DNA from: Rhodospirillales bacterium
GTDB lineage: Bacteria > Pseudomonadota > Alphaproteobacteria > Rhodospirillales_A > Casp-alpha2
Direction of reading: 5' to 3'
NCBI GenBank assembly: GCA_016763915.1
Contig: JAESSX010000263.1
Coordinates: 1 to 6,591 of the forward strand
Length of the DNA stretch: 6,591 nt
The first letter of the stretch is position 1. Each line of letters opens with the position of its first letter. Position numbers and translations under genes: made by a program. The notes beneath the pieces are model-generated. The model had not been told where the DNA came from, searched no databases, and worked only from the letters and a program-made list of their open reading frames with translations. Shown here piece by piece: positions 6,476 through 6,591 of the stretch.

Positions 6476-6591
6476 ATGAGTGACGACATGTTTCGATTGG
6501 TTACCCGTAGCGACTTCGACGGCCTGGTTTGCGCTGTTCTGTTGAAGGAGTTGAATATTATTGACGATATCAAATTCGTCCACCCCAAGGA
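6476..6591 (+). CDS. Start of a DHH-family phosphoesterase-like protein (3' end outside window)
   Basis: The frame opens at ATG 6476 with GAAGG (6462-6466) 9 nt upstream. The in-frame TGA at 6461-6463 rules out an upstream extension, although Met5 (6488) is another possible start. Thirty-eight residues are visible. The segment TRSDFDGLVCAVLLKEL (residues 10-26) resembles the first motif of DHH-superfamily phosphoesterases, where a beta strand ends in a metal-binding Asp-x-Asp-Gly (here D13, D15, G16) followed by a helix. Such proteins include RecJ, exopolyphosphatases and oligonucleotide or cyclic-dinucleotide phosphodiesterases; related alphaproteobacterial proteins are often annotated exopolyphosphatase. 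The substrate cannot be told from this fragment, and the DHH motif itself lies beyond the window. It is 149 nt downstream of ctaA, so it may have its own promoter, though I found no convincing one. Confidence 0.7.
   Translation, partial: MSDDMFRLVTRSDFDGLVCAVLLKELNIIDDIKFVHPK

Overview
The window comes from a GC-rich bacterium, most likely an alphaproteobacterium. The evidence is the long, two-helix-anchored coiled-coil protein of the type seen in alphaproteobacterial cell-pole scaffolds, the Cox15-type heme A synthase without cysteine pairs, and the GC-rich third codon positions. All genes read on the + strand. A Rhodospirillales-like or neighbouring order is plausible, but this is inference from gene types only.

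Layout: (1) 1-441 is the 3' end of an integral membrane protein that begins outside the window. It is unrecognised and uses GGG for glycine far more than the later genes do. (2) 442-594 is an AT-richer gap with a perfect TATAAT hexamer and an inverted repeat just upstream of the next gene. (3) 595-5265 encodes a 1556-residue protein: a disordered N-terminus, two transmembrane helices, then 51 contiguous helical repeat units (residues 129-1423), then a compact C-terminal domain of about 133 residues. (4) 5283-6326 is ctaA (heme A synthase), 17 nt downstream and probably in the same transcript. (5) 6327-6475 is a second gap with a possible 16-codon leader ORF, a small GC hairpin and a weak CtrA-like site. 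(6) 6476 to the window end is the start of a DHH-type phosphoesterase-like gene.

The most interesting object is the coiled-coil protein. I could cut its rod by hand into 44 units of exactly 25 residues, one block of six 29-residue units and one 21-residue unit, with nothing left over. The three lengths differ by exactly 4 residues, which is what coiled-coil packing rules require for the hydrophobic stripe to stay in register (three heptads, plus one or two four-residue stutters). The rod appears free of proline and cysteine. As one continuous helix it would be about 190 nm long. The architecture resembles the polar scaffolds GPR/RgsE (Rhizobiales) and TipN (Caulobacter), which would make this a membrane-anchored pole or growth-zone organiser. 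That assignment is by architecture and remembered family features, not by a search.

The genes do not form an obvious pathway: a structural scaffold, a respiratory cofactor enzyme and a phosphoesterase-like protein appear to be neighbours rather than partners.
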